Source: Strongylocentrotus droebachiensis
Lineage: Eukaryota > Echinodermata > Echinoidea > Camarodonta > Strongylocentrotidae
Direction: 5' to 3'
Length of the DNA stretch: 64,000 nucleotides
NCBI GenBank assembly: GCA_035222895.1
Contig: JAVYIG010000902.1
Coordinates: 124,001 to 188,000 of the forward strand
Part shown: in pieces, positions 23,050 through 34,070 of the stretch
Layout: each line of letters starts with the position of its first letter
How positions within the stretch are numbered: position 1 is the stretch's first letter
Translations under genes and position numbers: made by a program
Notes under the pieces: generated by a model
Seen by the model: only the letters and a program-made list of their open reading frames with translations
Told to the model about the DNA's origin: nothing
Databases searched by the model: none

Positions 23050-25685
23050 TGGGAATATTTAGTCCCATGTAGAGTTGTGTGTGTAGAGCTGAAAATACTT
23101 AACATTCTTCTTTCTGTTTGGGATTTGGATTTTCTACCAACAGTGGTCTTTGGTTTCAACAGAATTCTAGTAGGTCTTGGCTCATTGCCATCCAACCCTA
23201 GAGAGTGTATTAGCACAAGCAGTACATATAACAAGGAGAAAGGGAAGTTCTTGGATAAAAATCAAGATTGAAAAGTCTTGAGATTACATACTTACATCGC
23301 TGAATGCGTAACAGTAGTTCCCCGACTTTTTGATTTTTTCTCACCCGAAAATACTGCGGCCTTTACGCTGGCAAATACGGTACTGTATATTGTTATATTC
23401 TGTCTACCTGGAGTATACTACCTGCACATTTGCTAAATTCATTGATTGCTTCAATAAAGTGATCATTCTGATTTTGGCATGCAGATTGTATAGTCCATTT
23501 AATGTCTACTAGGCCAGGAATGTTTTTACTTACACATGTACATTATATGCACCTGCACAACAAGAACAAAAAGTTAAAATGTTAAAATGTGGAATAACAG
23601 GATATGTGAAAGTCTCCACATATACACACACAACCAGTGCGTTAATCTGCATCACCTTGAAGCGGCACTTACACTGGAAGAAGAAGAAGAATGTAGGCCT
23701 GGCTTCTTGACTTCTCGTTCAGATGGAGGATAAGATTTCGCTTTGTTGAGGCGATCCCTGTGCGGTTGCTATGGCGATTCGACATTCCTTTGTTGATTGG
23801 CCCAGTTAGCTTGGAGGGTCAGAGATGGAGAGAGAGAGGGAGAGAGAGAGAAGCAGGGATGAATGGATGGCAGGTGGCTTCCAGCCTCAGATTGGAAGTT
23901 CTTCTGAAGATAGAGGAGACAAGAATGTGAGTGGAATGGACATTCTGAAGGAAGCGTAAGGCCTAGGCCGTACACATCACACATATCCCTTGAACTGTAA
24001 CTGATGTAGTGTGTACGGTTGATGTGAATGCCTGTGTACGTGTATTGCAAATGTGAACCACAATCTGCATATAAAATATGATCCTCCATGTAATTTGGTT
24101 GAAATGATATGTATGACTTTGCCATTTATTCTTGTGATAAAATTAAAAGATTATATGATTAGTAATTTAGTATTTATTTATTGTGATAAAAGTAATGATC
24201 ACAATTCAATCAGCTGCCTTAGCTTTGCTTTTATACATTTAGTGCACAAAATTCCAAATTGCCTGTTGTAATGTTATCTGTTTGACTGAGATTATTCTAA
24301 GAATGGCATACTGTATATGTTACAGGCCTACGCCCATATTAAAGCTCATAATGTCTGTCATTTACAATGTACAGTCCATATTAATGTTGTTCATATATCT
24401 TTGATAGCAAAAAATGAATAGAGAAACTTTGATGATTTATATGCCTACATGCAGTAAACATGTTATGTATTTGTATAGCATAGGAGCTATTAAAGGAGAT
24501 TACATGACTGCAGATCAGTTACATGTGAAATGCCTTCATTTCTGCTTAATACACTGAGTGACAAAGTACATAAAGTAAATCAACAATCATATGATTAACT
24601 TCAAAATAGATGTAACCTCAGAGGTTTTCTATTGTCATGGATTTCCCCCGGAGCAATTTAAGAGAAAGAATAGACGACATATAAAGGCACAGTAGAAGAA
24701 GATCAGAGTTAGTTTTCAACCAATTTAGGGCTCATAAACACATTGCCCCCTGACTGCCAACAATTTGTAAAATGCAACAAACCAAACCTTACTCAACAGA
24801 CAAGGGTCTTTCAACCTGAGTGCATTTCAATGGGCAGAACTGTCCTGGGGAAAAAGGTATTTTGTTCCTTTTCAACTTCTAGTACTGTAGGTCTATAATT
24901 CTTCCTTCCCGCCAAACTCACAAAGTCTTTGTGATCTCCATTTGGATCCGTTTAATCCAAGGAAATATCTTTTAAGATTTAAAAACAAATCTGTATCAAA
25001 CATTTTATTGCAAACTGTTGTTACATGTATACCATAGTGTAAAGAGTCCTTTTTGTTGTATTTTTAACACACTGTAAAGTTAACCCCCAATTATCATAAC
25101 AGATGTTCAACAGTGCTTAGAACTTTTCATTTCTTCCTTCTAAATCACCATCTTCACTGCTGTAAATACTTTTTAAATACCATCAGTTTCAACACATAGA
25201 AGATTGAAGGCCCTCTCATTCTGGCATTTTCAAAATATCTCTTTTCAAATGTGCTTCTTTTTAAATGAGATATCCATAGAGACTTGCTTTTCTAGTCAGT
25301 TTGTCTGCCAAGAATCATGAAGATTTTTTAGTAGTTTTGCAGATTTGAATAGAAAAGTTGTTTTCATTTGCATAGGCCTATGTGAAGTCTATTCTGAAGC
25401 CAGTGGATGGATGTACATGTAGACACTGCAAATCAAGCAAATGCACCAAGGATGTGCGATCAGTCCAATGTACCAGTTTCTTTTTTTTAAATGAAAGTGT
25501 TTGAATTATTCATCGATTTGTCATATAACTGAGAAATAAGTTTGAAAACTTCAAGCAAAATGTGTATTGCTTGAATTCTCTTTTTCTTTGTTCTTTATTT
25601 TACTTTTGGATATTTGTAAATCAAACACAGACACTAATGGCTGTTGTTACCAACTAATTTCAAGTTTTGTAAAACATTCTTTGCT
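23050..25685. other. AT-rich non-coding region
   Basis: A GAGAGAG run at 23829-23852 is the main simple repeat. Small reading frames have no recognisable family. No gene supported. Confidence 0.5.
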
Positions 25686-25693
25686 GTTTACTC

Positions 25694-27392
25694 TAGGCCT
25701 GAGTCATGTCGGGATTTTCATAAACCGGGTCCCGACGGCCTTGCACCGATCGGGACCCGGTGTCCCGAAATCAGCTCGCAGGATTTGTCACTTGCCTGTA
25801 TAATAAGCGCATATCATTAGTATGTCCCTTAAAAGTGACCTTTTTTATCAGTCAAATAAATCAACACATGCATACCTCGGCACAGATCGCTATATTCTTC
25901 CATTTGACATTATTTTTATCCATGATTGGCGATGTTTAGTGCCATTATCGTGCCTCTAAAAGTAAAAAAAACTGGAGCAAAAATAGAAAGACAACGATCG
26001 AGCCGCCATTTTGATTCATGCAGGTTGAATAAATCGGGTCAGAAAAACATTAGTGTTTGAATAATAAAACGGCTTTCTAAAAAGTACTCCTTTACAACAT
26101 ACCGATCGAATAATTTTTAAAAACAAAATAGATATTTTTTCTTTGATTTTGAACACTGCATGCTTCTTTTAAAAACTGAAAATTACTTGGTAATCACAAG
26201 AAGTTTCGATACGGATAGCTGTTGCAAGGCAAGTTCAGACTAGTCTCGGAAAAATGCGCAGTGCTCCTTGTTAGCTGTAATGCGTGCCAGAACGAACCCA
26301 AACAAAGACGTGATCGTAACGAGAAACAAATCATTAAAAACTACGAGAGCACAATTGGAAAGACAACTACTGCTCAAAATTACGATAATCAGATAAATAA
26401 CTTGGACAAAGAATTCAATAATCGCCCAAGAAATGCCAAAGAAATTGTGATAATCGAGGAGTAACTGGGTACATTTTTATCGCAAGGGGCTTGCTGCAAA
26501 TACTTGAATCCTTTGTTATACTGCTTTTTACCGCAGAGGGCGTTATTTGGTTTCTAGCCTCGTGTTAGAACACGAGGCTAGAAACCAAATAATGTGTAAT
26601 TCGGCCATATCAGCAGGCCCATTCCGATAATGATTGTACCTATAGTAACTCCTTAAATATCACTATTTCTGTGGCTTTTCTTGGACAACTATTGTATTAT
26701 TCCTCCAAGTTATGTATCTGCTTACGATAATTTTGAGTAGTTGTCTTTCCAATTGTGCTCTCGTAGTTTTTAATGATTTTTTCTCGCTACAATCACGTCT
26801 TTGTTTGGGTTCGTTCTGAAACGGATTACAGCTAACTACGAGGAGCACTGCGCATTTTTCCGAGACTAGTCTGAACTTGCCTTGCAACAGCTATTCGTAT
26901 CGAAACTTCTTGTGATTACCAAGTAATTTTCAGCTTTTAAAAGAAGCATGCGGTGTTCAAAATCAAAGAAATAATATCCATTTTGTCTTTTAAAAATTAT
27001 TCGATCGGTATGTTGTAAAGAAGTACTTTTTAGAAAGCCGTTTTATTATTCAAACATTAATGTTTCATTCAACCTGATTTATTAATCCTGCCGAGAGACC
27101 CGGCCAGTACAGTAGCTAGCTATAGCAGCTGGCAACAACAACCCCATGGGGCGAACTGCTTTGCAACCCATATTTATATCAGCAGTTCGGATTGATTCAG
27201 GATGAGCTAGAATATGATTGGTAACAATTAAATACTTAAGTTTCAAGGTGGAATGATTTTAGTGTTGTGCAAAACAGCAATTTCTTACATATTTCATTAT
27301 TTTTTTCTGAGCGTCGGTTCTCAAAAAACGAAACCGGGACCCGACGGCAACGGTCGGGTCCCGGTGTGATCGACCGTACCGACTCAAGCCTA
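25694..27392. mobile_element. Foldback hAT-like element, 1,699 bp, 8-bp target duplication
   Basis: The termini TAGGCCTGAGTC and GACTCAAGCCTA are inverted repeats with one mismatch. The flanks carry an identical GTTTACTC at 25686-25693 and 27393-27400, the size made by hAT transposases. The inner sequence is a long imperfect palindrome: the arm at about 25980-26460 reappears inverted at about 26660-27080, so both strands carry a matching frame starting MQGKFRLVSEKCAVLL. GGGTCCCGAC-type words lie near both ends. The centre has a perfect 24-bp inverted repeat (separate entry). The frames in the arms match no transposase I know. Confidence 0.85.
26543..26592. repeat. Perfect 24-bp inverted repeat with 2-bp spacer
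   Basis: The arm 26543-26566 (TTATTTGGTTTCTAGCCTCG...) is the exact reverse complement of 26569-26592, with AG between. It sits at the centre of the foldback element and could extrude as a cruciform. Confidence 0.95.
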
Positions 27393-28588
27393 GTTTACTC
27401 ATAAAAATGTTAATCGCCCTGCTGACAAAATGGTTATGTTCGGACTTATTCAACTTGTGCATCATCTCTTATCTTCCTCTCGTCCCCATTTTGAGAAGTA
27501 AGGGCATGAGAGATCTGTATTCTTTAAATCAAAACATGTCTGTGTTACTGTATGTCTTTCAAGTCCCCCAAGGTTTATGATATTATTCAAAATAAAGAGC
27601 TATACATACCTTGGAGAAAGAGATTACAAGCAATTTATAGATATGTGACAATGTGTATTCCCTAGCAGGGTAATCACTAAGATTTCAATTAGGTTTTGAT
27701 GGTAATGGGCAGCTTAGCTCTACTCAAGGCACCTATACGGTGACAATTTCCAGATTAATTTCTCAGACTGTTTGGTGTCATTACAACTGGAGTGGTCTTA
27801 AAATTGCATTTGTAATCATTACGACCTTAGATGTACCTGTAATTGTCACTAATTTTAGGATCTTAACAACAGTAATTGTGTAGGTTATCACTTAGGGTTT
27901 AACAAAATAATCATGTTCTTTTTACAGATTCTGTGTGAATATTTACCAAGGGACATGCAATATGTTTATATCTATTCAATTGGCAGTGAAATATAAATCT
28001 TTAAATTTCTTGATGGTTCAAAGTTTTTCAGGTGGACGACCCTGAAATAGGATAAAAATTCACCCCAGCGTAGATCATATCACTCTGTTCTATTGATCTT
28101 TCAAGTCATTAGTAAACATAAGAATAACTCCAGAGAATTCACCCCCTGGCTGTTATGTTCCTGTGTCAACAGTTTTTCATCCCAGAAGAGTATCACACCT
28201 AATGTTCGCTGTATCTGATTTCTCTACTTGTTTCATAAAGAAAAATATGTTTGCATTTTTATACCAAATTGTATGTGCTTGCATTGTAATCTTGTACATT
28301 AAGGCCGTTACATTCTTTTTGCTACAACATAACTGCAGCAGGAAATAAAGACAAAATAATCTCACATGGTGATTTGTATTCTCATTATTTACATTTTACC
28401 ATTTTCAAAATATAGCTCATACCACATTTATTATTGGTTTACACATGTGTACAGTATTTTTGCACTTGATATATTCTTAGGTGTAAAAACCCAGACCATT
28501 TTGTGAACACATACTTTTGGGGTCGATAATCCCAACACATATACACGTAGGCCTATAAACATGATACATGTACAACAAGATAGTAGAG

Positions 28589-28875
28589 GTGTTGTGGTCG
28601 AGTGGATACGTCGCCGGACTGTCGATCACAAGGTCCGCGGTTCGAGTCCCACCACTGCACTAATGTCCTTTGGCAAGACATTGATCTACATTTGCCACAC
28701 TCCACCCAGGTGAAGTTAATGGGTACCTGGTAGGAATTTATTCCTTGAAACGCAGCGCGCGTAACAGCTGCACTGCTAAAGCCAGGGTAATTATGCTGCA
28801 TTATTGTAGAGTGCTTAGAGACTTTTGACAAAGTAAGTGTTAGGCGCTATATATGCACTGTAATCATTATTAAGA
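28589..28875 (+). mobile_element. tRNA-derived SINE
   Basis: The head contains a pol III A box (TGGTCGAGTGG, 28595-28605) and B box (GGTTCGAGTCC, 28639-28649) spaced as in tRNA genes. It is followed by an unrelated body of about 200 bases and the tail GGCGCTATATATGCACTGTAA, then ATTATT. The acceptor stem pairs poorly, so this is a SINE and not a working tRNA gene. Confidence 0.85.
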
Positions 28876-28879
28876 TGTG

Positions 28880-29541
28880 GTTAATTTTGTGAGTTGGAAC
28901 TTTGTGTCTCATATTCAAATTCACAAAGATGAAAACCTTGCAAAATATACTTGAGTAAACGTGGTACCCAGACAGATATTTGGCCTTTGTAGCAGTATGA
29001 ATTGCTTCATGCTATAAAGCAATGCTTTTCATGAGTTATGAAAAATTGGACAGCATTATACCTTCTATTTGTTTATCACTGAAATGTATTGTTCTGACAT
29101 GTGATCCAAGATACAAGAATCAACTTATCAAGTAGCAGTAGGTCAAGAACGTCTTGCTCCTGGATGACCAAGACAAGGTTCTTCCAATGTCATTCAGTCG
29201 ATGACTCACTTGTCCTTGAATGACCCATGATACAAGCTATTGGCTAGCCGCATTCATGCAATGTATCTGCAAAAAAAATCAAACATGAAAGGAGAAAAGG
29301 GATTAAAATTCATACCAGTGCTTAGAGGTCAGAGGCAAGAATTGCCCCCTCCCCTCTACAAAGCCAAAGTCAGCTGCTAATACACAACATGAACAAAGGA
29401 GACCTTATCAATTGTGGTTTCTACAGACAGGGTGGTGCCTTAATTTGTCGCTTGAATATTGCCATTCAAGCTATTTTTAAGAGGAAAAAATACTATTTTT
29501 AGATTGGAAGTCAATGCGGTATCTTAAAAGAGGAAGTTTGG
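28880..29541. other. Non-coding flank of the large transposon
   Basis: AT-rich sequence without gene or clear repeat. Its last five bases, TTTGG (29537-29541), are the left target duplication of the 11.1-kb element. Confidence 0.6.
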
Positions 29542-29570
29542 CAGTCAGTCCGCAGTGCGTGCGAATATCG
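29542..29570 (+). repeat. Left terminal inverted repeat of the large transposon
   Basis: CAGTCAGTCCGCAG is identical to the reverse complement of the right end. After one mismatch GCGT also matches, then similarity fades. Confidence 0.9.
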
Positions 29571-32069
29571 CTCAGAAGGCGCAGACCGTATGCACATTCA
29601 AAATGGTTATGAATACGTAATGAGCATGTGCATGACTCATTTGAAGTCATCGTCATGTAGCGTCCTTATAACGGTTTTGCCTCATTTTGGTACCAAATGA
29701 AAGGGAATAAATAGGACTTCCACTTTTTCATATCATTTTGATGATATTTTGAAGCGATTTGGGTAATAAATACGAAAAGTTTGTCGTGCCAAAAAAAAAA
29801 AAAAAATGGCGGAAATAAGTGGTCCAAATTGAGTGAAAACCATCTTGCATCGATTTTTTAGTATGTTCAAAACATTACTTGATGTGTTTACTTCCAAAAA
29901 ATAATCATATTTTATATTCTAGTTCGGTATACCGGTCAGGATCCAGCAAAGTATCACCCCATGTACATCGCACAGTGTCAAAAAATACTCCATTGCGACC
30001 GCCGTGAAAGACAGGATTGTGATTGGTCAAAGATGATGTCATCGCACTACGTCATATAGTCTGCTGAGCGCTGACGGAGTTTCTTCCGGACTTGTTTTTT
30101 GCGCCCTGGAAACGTATTTTTGTAACGCATATAACATTTTTAAGGTGACTAATTCTGGACTTAAAGTCATTATTCTTTCATTGAACAGTTGAATTGTTTT
30201 TATGATCAGTTTGTGATTATTAAACATGCTAATTAAAGCAAAAACGTTACATAAAGTCGATACCAATAAACGTTTTGTTCAGTCCCATATACCCTTGTTC
30301 ATGTAGTGACCAGTATGGTTGGCTATTAAAAAAAAAGTAACCACCTTTCCACAGGCAGGCCAGGTTACGCTCAATACTTAAGAGGCGCTTTTGTATAGGC
30401 CATACTTGTGAGGTCATCTTTTGCCCAATATCTTAATGCTTAAATTGTTTTGGGAAGGATGGGAGGGGGCTGTTAAAGCTAATTTGATTAAGAGTGTGTA
30501 TTGCACATCTCTGAACATTACAATGGCCAAAGCTCGATAAAATCTATATCAGTGCAAACAAAAAAATTCACCACAATTCTGACACATCCATACTCTCTTA
30601 CTTCACACACCACCTTGAACGATGAAATCCTGAGTGACACTCGGGGGGGGGGGGGGGGGGGGGACAAGGACGGGAGGTCGGCCGAAGGGCTGGTAAAAGC
30701 TTTTTGGGGTTGTATCTTTGTATGGTTTGTGGATAAATAATTTGTGGTGTATTTTATTTTTCGTCTTTATAGTACAATTGGTCTCGAAGAAAAAGAAATG
30801 CATAAAAAATAAAACAATTGCATATAGAATGGCAAATCCAAAACAAGGTTTTATTGGTGGAAATATCCACTGTACATAACAGATCACAATGAAAACAGAT
30901 AGATGGCACATCTGCACGAGTACGTTGCTGCTATTTTTCACACACTAAAATACAGCTCTTCGGCAAGAAACAATGATAATATGATTTTTACAATACAAAT
31001 AAAGTACCAGGAATGTTTCAAGAATACTTCAGCAACACCTACGTACCGATTAGTTTTGAAAATCAAACGTCCAATTCCTTGTGCCAAAAAATACATAGAC
31101 TTTAAAAATACATTTAGATATGGCAAGTTTTTGATACAAACAGATGGCACACTTGCATGGAGTTTGCACTGGTGTAACATATTTTTAAACAGGAAAATAT
31201 GACTCTTCAAAGATAATGGCTCATCAGGTAGTGCATAATATTTACAATTCTTTCCTTGATGATATAATGAATATCTTTTGCTTCTTATTTTCTTACAGTT
31301 GTATAGTACAGGTACATGTATATCAAATAATGACTTTAAAAAAAAACCGGATAGATGAAACAAATGCATACATGTATTCTAAATAAGCTTTGGGTATGTG
31401 AAGACAATCTCAGTGCTCAAAAATATTATCTATAATACCCAGTTTGCACAAACATGTTAAGTCATAATAAAAAATAAATATTCATGTTACGAAACTGTCA
31501 CATAAGCTCCATGTTCTTTGGAGTGAATAAATACTTGCTGAAAAAAATTAAATATATCAGTACACCACGTAAAAAATCTAGTGAAAACTGGTTACATCAG
31601 TTGCACATACTTTGCAAACAAGAAAGCCCACTTGGGGAAATCTATTTGGCAAGAACACAAGATGTAACAAGGTGAATAACATACAAAATCATTTAGAGAT
31701 CATCATACAATCCAGTCTTTGGAAAGTACATATGGTAGTGCAGCTTAACAATAATATCTTTACATATATAATATGTGAGGTAGCTGTACATGAAAGAGAA
31801 AACTGGAATGCTGGCCCTGAAAGTTATTACACATGTACATCATCAGTGTAATATCAAGGTACATGTATGCCACTTACATACATGTCAATGTTTACATACA
31901 CATATAAAAGTTTTATTTGGCAAAGTTACAAACTGTTTACTAATATGTACAACATAATATAAAATCTTTTCTACAAATCTTCTGGCACCATTGTAAATCT
32001 TTGGCAAAAACATGGAAGTACCTGAATACTGTATATTCATACCTTTGAACAGGGCAGGAAAGGGCAGTT
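29571..32069. other. Non-coding 3' region of the large transposon
   Basis: About 2.5 kb downstream of the transposon gene. It includes a G-run (30642-30662) and, at 30003-30057, a dyad-rich stretch with GATGTCATCGCACTACGTCA, which resembles CRE/ATF sites. A minus-strand AATAAA lies at 31917-31912, about 150 bases past the stop codon. The small frames here have no recognisable product. Confidence 0.6.
29922..29949 (+). repeat. Sub-terminal 28-bp direct repeat, left copy
   Basis: A 28-bp sequence containing the palindrome CGGTATACCG and then GGATCC is identical to 40336-40363 and in the same orientation. The copies lie 380 bp from the left end and 323 bp from the right end of the element. Possible transposase-binding or regulatory site. 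Confidence 0.85.
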
Positions 32070-34070
32070 TCAATCAAATTCCTCAATGTCAAGGTCCTCT
32101 ATATCTGACAAGTATACATCATTTCCTTCATCTGAAATATCCTCACTGTCAGTGTAATCTAATGTTAAATCGGTATCGTCATTTTCACTCAATTCACTGC
32201 ATTCACTGTTTGAATCTGAGACAATTGAGGAAGTGTCTAAAGTATCTGTATTTGGTATATTCTCACAACTTCTGCACCTACAACCAGGCCCACAAACATT
32301 GTTAGCTTTTCTGCACTTGCACTGTCGAGTGATGCATTTGTTTTTTTTACATGCACATCCACGGGTTAAATACATGATGTTGTTTTTAACTTTGTCAATA
32401 TTTTCTTCAGTATCCCAGGTGATATCCACTTGGATTTCTCCTAAGTGTTGTGACACATTGTACCCATACAATGAGATATCAGGATACATAAACTGCTGTG
32501 TTTGAGCTTGACCCCAAACGGTACTGACCCAACAAGATCTCAGCCAGTGGAAATGCAGAGCACTGTTTGATGGCATCAACTCATCTTCATACACTCCTTT
32601 CCATGATGCTTTCCTAACAAGGTCAAGAGCTTCATGGTGATGATCTAAAGCAGAATTACCACTGACACTGTCAAATAGTTCAATTGGATTACTAAACTTA
32701 TTTAGACAAGCCCGATTGGCATTAAAATACAAACATAGAATAAGACGATAAAATGACAGCGAACCCAGTTCATAATCTGAAGGGACAGAAGTATCATTTA
32801 AATGACCAGGTGAAGAGTTACTGAGATCTCCAGTTATAAAATTTGCATACTGAAAAAACACTTTGAAAAATATAGTCTTTCCAAAGTGAGAAAAGAAAGA
32901 TACAAAATCGCAACCACTACAAATATATAGCACTTGCATACATTTAGTTATATCAATTCCTTTTGTTATTAATTGAGCAAGGTCAGAATCTTTTTTAAGG
33001 GCAGATTGTAACTTGTTGAGCTGCAAATATTTGTTGTTACCTACTTTGGCACAATATTGCACAGTTACCTCTTTAGTTCCAAAATCAAGGGGAAGCCCAA
33101 TCATACTTATATCTCGATCAAGAGAATATACTAAAATATTTGAACATGAAGTATCAAAGACATGTAACCATATTTGTGTGTCTGTTTCCTCATGATTGTG
33201 TTGAATATTATGTCTGTCTTTACCTTGCATCGTCACAACAGCCCCACTATATTCTGCATTCGTATCTAAACCTACATTAAAACCACCGGATGTAATGAAA
33301 AACTGGGTATTATTTTGTAATTGAGATTGGGCAATAGATACAAATTTACGAGACAAAAATCTTATCAAAGCATACTTGTTTGTTCTATTTTTTAAGAAAC
33401 TACCCCAATCTTTGGGAACAGGAGTGTTGTCGTCAATATTTTCAAATGTTTCATTGTCTAGATCAGTTTGATCCCTACGTTTTCTTTCAATCCCCTTGGG
33501 AGATACCCCTTGTGTTCCGGCTTGGTCGAATAAAATTCGAACTTCTTTGTACCCTTTTTTAAAGTATGGAGTTATCCATCTAGACACAATTAAATTGGCA
33601 TAATCAATAAAAAGTTGTTGTCTTAATGGGGACATGTAAATGATATTCATACCCTCAATAATTACACACGTATCTGAAAAAGGTGGAGAAAATGTGTCGG
33701 TTATAATTTGAAATTGACTAGTGTATCTTTTTTGAAATAAATCATAAACAATTGCCTTTGAACCCTTTCGTGGGAGCCCATCGGGGGAGCAAATAGCTCT
33801 GGGCACAGGAACAAATTGTAATAGACTAGATATTGGCTGTTTATGCTCTTCCGACATAGCTATAGTTCTTTTGTAACATAAAGTTATTAATTTCTTTTCC
33901 TTTTCGAGATCACTTACGCGTCGCTGACGTACTTTATCTTTGGCAAAAGTTTTTAAATTAATTTTCCGACGTACTGGTTTGCTTACTGAGGTTTCATGTA
34001 GGATTTGAACTTTGTAGTATGCCTCATAAGATTCCTGTCCAATATCTCTAAAATTACAAAGACTTTTTTC
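32070..34070 (-). CDS. Exon 6: XPG/FEN1-like nuclease domain and CXC zinc domain
   Basis: The nuclease part has an XPG-N-like stretch (CVIIEGMNIIYMSP ... VRILFDQAGTQGVSPKGIERKRRD) followed by the XPG-I-like box HEETDTQIWLHVF...ILVYSLDRDISMIGL. There the Glu-Glu and Asp-x-Asp residues correspond to the metal-binding acidic residues of flap nucleases. Near the C-terminus CACKKNKCITRQCKCRKANN and further Cys pairs form a Tesmin/TSO1-type CXC domain, known to bind DNA through zinc. The tail (last ~55 residues) is strongly acidic. The frame can also be read from an ATG at 34106 (678 residues), but an 88-base intron (34158-34071, donor AAA|GTAAGC, acceptor CAACAG) joins it in phase to the preceding exon. 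Confidence 0.85.
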   Translation of the reverse strand, partial: EKSLCNFRDIGQESYEAYYKVQILHETSVSKPVRRKINLKTFAKDKVRQRRVSDLEKEKKLITLCYKRTIAMSEEHKQPISSLLQFVPVPRAICSPDGLPRKGSKAIVYDLFQKRYTSQFQIITDTFSPPFSDTCVIIEGMNIIYMSPLRQQLFIDYANLIVSRWITPYFKKGYKEVRILFDQAGTQGVSPKGIERKRRDQTDLDNETFENIDDNTPVPKDWGSFLKNRTNKYALIRFLSRKFVSIAQSQLQNNTQFFITSGGFNVGLDTNAEYSGAVVTMQGKDRHNIQHNHEETDTQIWLHVFDTSCSNILVYSLDRDISMIGLPLDFGTKEVTVQYCAKVGNNKYLQLNKLQSALKKDSDLAQLITKGIDITKCMQVLYICSGCDFVSFFSHFGKTIFFKVFFQYANFITGDLSNSSPGHLNDTSVPSDYELGSLSFYRLILCLYFNANRACLNKFSNPIELFDSVSGNSALDHHHEALDLVRKASWKGVYEDELMPSNSALHFHWLRSCWVSTVWGQAQTQQFMYPDISLYGYNVSQHLGEIQVDITWDTEENIDKVKNNIMYLTRGCACKKNKCITRQCKCRKANNVCGPGCRCRSCENIPNTDTLDTSSIVSDSNSECSELSENDDTDLTLDYTDSEDISDEGNDVYLSDIEDLDIEEFD

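Noticed and set aside
26222-26887. Two similar small proteins encoded on opposite strands
   Set aside because: They are the same sequence in the two arms of a foldback element, with no domain and different downstream frames.
28589-28662. A functional tRNA gene
   Set aside because: A and B boxes are good, but the acceptor stem pairs poorly and a SINE body and tail follow directly.
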